Shown here piece after piece: positions 22,240 through 23,056 of a stretch of DNA of 23,056 nt. A program made the position numbers and the translations under genes. Source of the stretch: RFTU01 sp032122355 (GTDB taxonomy: Bacteria; Pseudomonadota; Gammaproteobacteria; Burkholderiales; Burkholderiaceae_C). Positions within the stretch are counted from its first letter, which is position 1; every line of letters begins with the position of its first letter. The notes below the pieces were generated by a model that was not told the origin of the DNA, searched no databases, and saw only the letters and a list, made by a program, of their open reading frames with translations. The stretch is from positions 1 to 23,056 of the forward strand of contig JAUMCS010000086.1 in assembly GCA_032122355.1 (NCBI GenBank), read 5' to 3'.

Positions 22240-23056
22240 TTACGGTGCCATGGTGCGCCACCAAGCTTTGGCATCTTCAATGTCCTGTGCGATGCCTTGG
22301 GTGAGTTGCTCAAGGCTGGGGTAGGGGCGTTCATCGTGCAGTTTATGTAATAGCTCAATTTGCACCAATTGACCGTAGGCTGCTTCCAATTCGAGTGGCC
22401 AATCAAGGCAATGCACTTCGAGTAATACGTGGCCATTATTTTCGACAGCAGGGCGTGTGCCCAGGCTGGCAATGGCGGATAGGGGCTCAGGGCTTAGGCC
22501 GTGTACGCGAGCAATGATAATGCCTTTGAGGGCGGGTTGGGTATGCCTAAAGGCGATGTTGAGGGTGCGAAACCCATCATGCTTGCTCGTGCTGCTTTCA
22601 CCTAGTGTGCGTCCGAGCTTGCGCCCGTGAATCACGTGCCCCGAGACCATATAGGGCCGGCCTTGTAATGCCGCAGCCATTTTTAAATCCCCGTCGGCTA
22701 GGGCTTTGCGCAAGACTGAGCTAGACACGCGCAAGCCATGTACTTCATAGCTCATCATGCGGGCTACATCAAAGCCGTAGGTATCGCCATAGGCATCGAG
22801 CATGGCATAGTTGCCGGCGCGTTTGGCACCAAAGGAAAAGTCATCGCCCACCAGTACATAGTGTGCTTGGAGTTGGGTTTGAATGATTTGTTGCACAAAC
22901 GCCAGTGGGCTGAGGTTTGCAAAGGCGCGATTAAAGCGGGTGATGACAACTTCATTAATGCCGCATTGTTGAAGTTCAGCTAATTTGTCGCGCAGGGTGG
23001 AGATGCGTGCGGGTGCGTCTTGGGGGCGGTTGTTTTCGCGGGCGAAGAAGTCACGC
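22240..23056 (-). CDS. ribF: Bifunctional riboflavin kinase/FAD synthetase, 5'-truncated
   Basis: RibF phosphorylates riboflavin to FMN and adenylates it to FAD. The minus-strand frame is open from its TAA at 22240-22242 to the window edge (last full codon at 23055-23053), giving 271 visible residues. About 50-60 N-terminal residues are probably missing. A GTG at 22896 is internal and not the start. The FMN adenylyltransferase part shows RDFFARENN, VVITRFNRAFANLSP, VLVGDDFSFGAKRAGN and SSSVLRKAL. The riboflavin kinase part begins at GRPYMVSGHVIHGRKLGRTLG and ends in a typical C-terminus with PLSAIASLGTRPAVENNGHVLLEVH. The normally compact kinase signature G-F-P-T-x-N is changed here: a nine-residue insert follows LGRTLG, and the motif reads FRTLN with Arg for Pro. 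Confidence 0.93.
   Translation of the reverse strand, partial: RDFFARENNRPQDAPARISTLRDKLAELQQCGINEVVITRFNRAFANLSPLAFVQQIIQTQLQAHYVLVGDDFSFGAKRAGNYAMLDAYGDTYGFDVARMMSYEVHGLRVSSSVLRKALADGDLKMAAALQGRPYMVSGHVIHGRKLGRTLGESSTSKHDGFRTLNIAFRHTQPALKGIIIARVHGLSPEPLSAIASLGTRPAVENNGHVLLEVHCLDWPLELEAAYGQLVQIELLHKLHDERPYPSLEQLTQGIAQDIEDAKAWWRTMAP

Noticed and set aside
1..23056. Mobile elements, CRISPR, toxin-antitoxin or defence systems
   Set aside because: All stretches are accounted for by housekeeping genes and short gaps. I saw no transposase, integrase, direct-repeat array or att-like repeats.

Overview
The window is a gene-dense housekeeping stretch of a proteobacterial chromosome. Protein similarities and gene neighbourhoods point to the Betaproteobacteria, order Burkholderiales, perhaps near Comamonadaceae. 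The supporting clues are the sucA-sucB-lpdA order, the block of parvulin, BolA and YciB genes, the bcp-phoH-C40 peptidase order, and yebC-purD-hemF. The base composition looks fairly balanced by eye. The family-level placement is inference. I see no insertion sequence, prophage, CRISPR array, tRNA or rRNA gene, and no intergenic gap above about 175 bases.

Layout. Bases 1-4814 hold the 2-oxoglutarate dehydrogenase operon: sucA (5' end cut off by the window), sucB and lpdA, followed closely by greB (4840-5403). tesA (minus strand) meets greB tail to tail, with the two stop codons overlapping. tesA is divergent from a YbbA-like ABC ATPase gene (6085-6771). A minus-strand cluster follows, transcribed in the order yciB, bolA and a secreted parvulin-type peptidyl-prolyl isomerase (8622 down to 6824). 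On the plus strand come the peroxiredoxin bcp, a PIN-PhoH ATPase and a secreted NlpC/P60 peptidase.

Bases 11469-18763 carry the same gene order as the E. coli translation cluster: thrS, infC, rpmI, rplT, pheS, pheT, ihfA. This section has the most interesting regulatory DNA. infC has no ATG, GTG or TTG that could start a full-length IF3, so it must use ATC or ATT. The infC-rpmI gap can form several hairpins, including alternative pairings. An intrinsic terminator lies directly before pheS, where E. coli has its pheM attenuator. Next is a MerR-like regulator gene that runs into yebC, purD and hemF. A 5'-truncated ribF on the minus strand closes the window.

The genes cover central carbon metabolism (TCA cycle E1/E2/E3), transcription fidelity (GreB), envelope functions (TesA, YciB, the parvulin, the NlpC/P60 enzyme), oxidative defence (Bcp), translation (ThrRS, IF3, L35, L20, PheRS), nucleoid and gene regulation (IHF-alpha, MerR-like, YebC), and purine, haem and flavin biosynthesis. 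I found no convincing undescribed multi-gene system. The items most worth a second look are the pheS leader, the rpmI leader, the infC start, and an insertion that disrupts the flavokinase signature of RibF.
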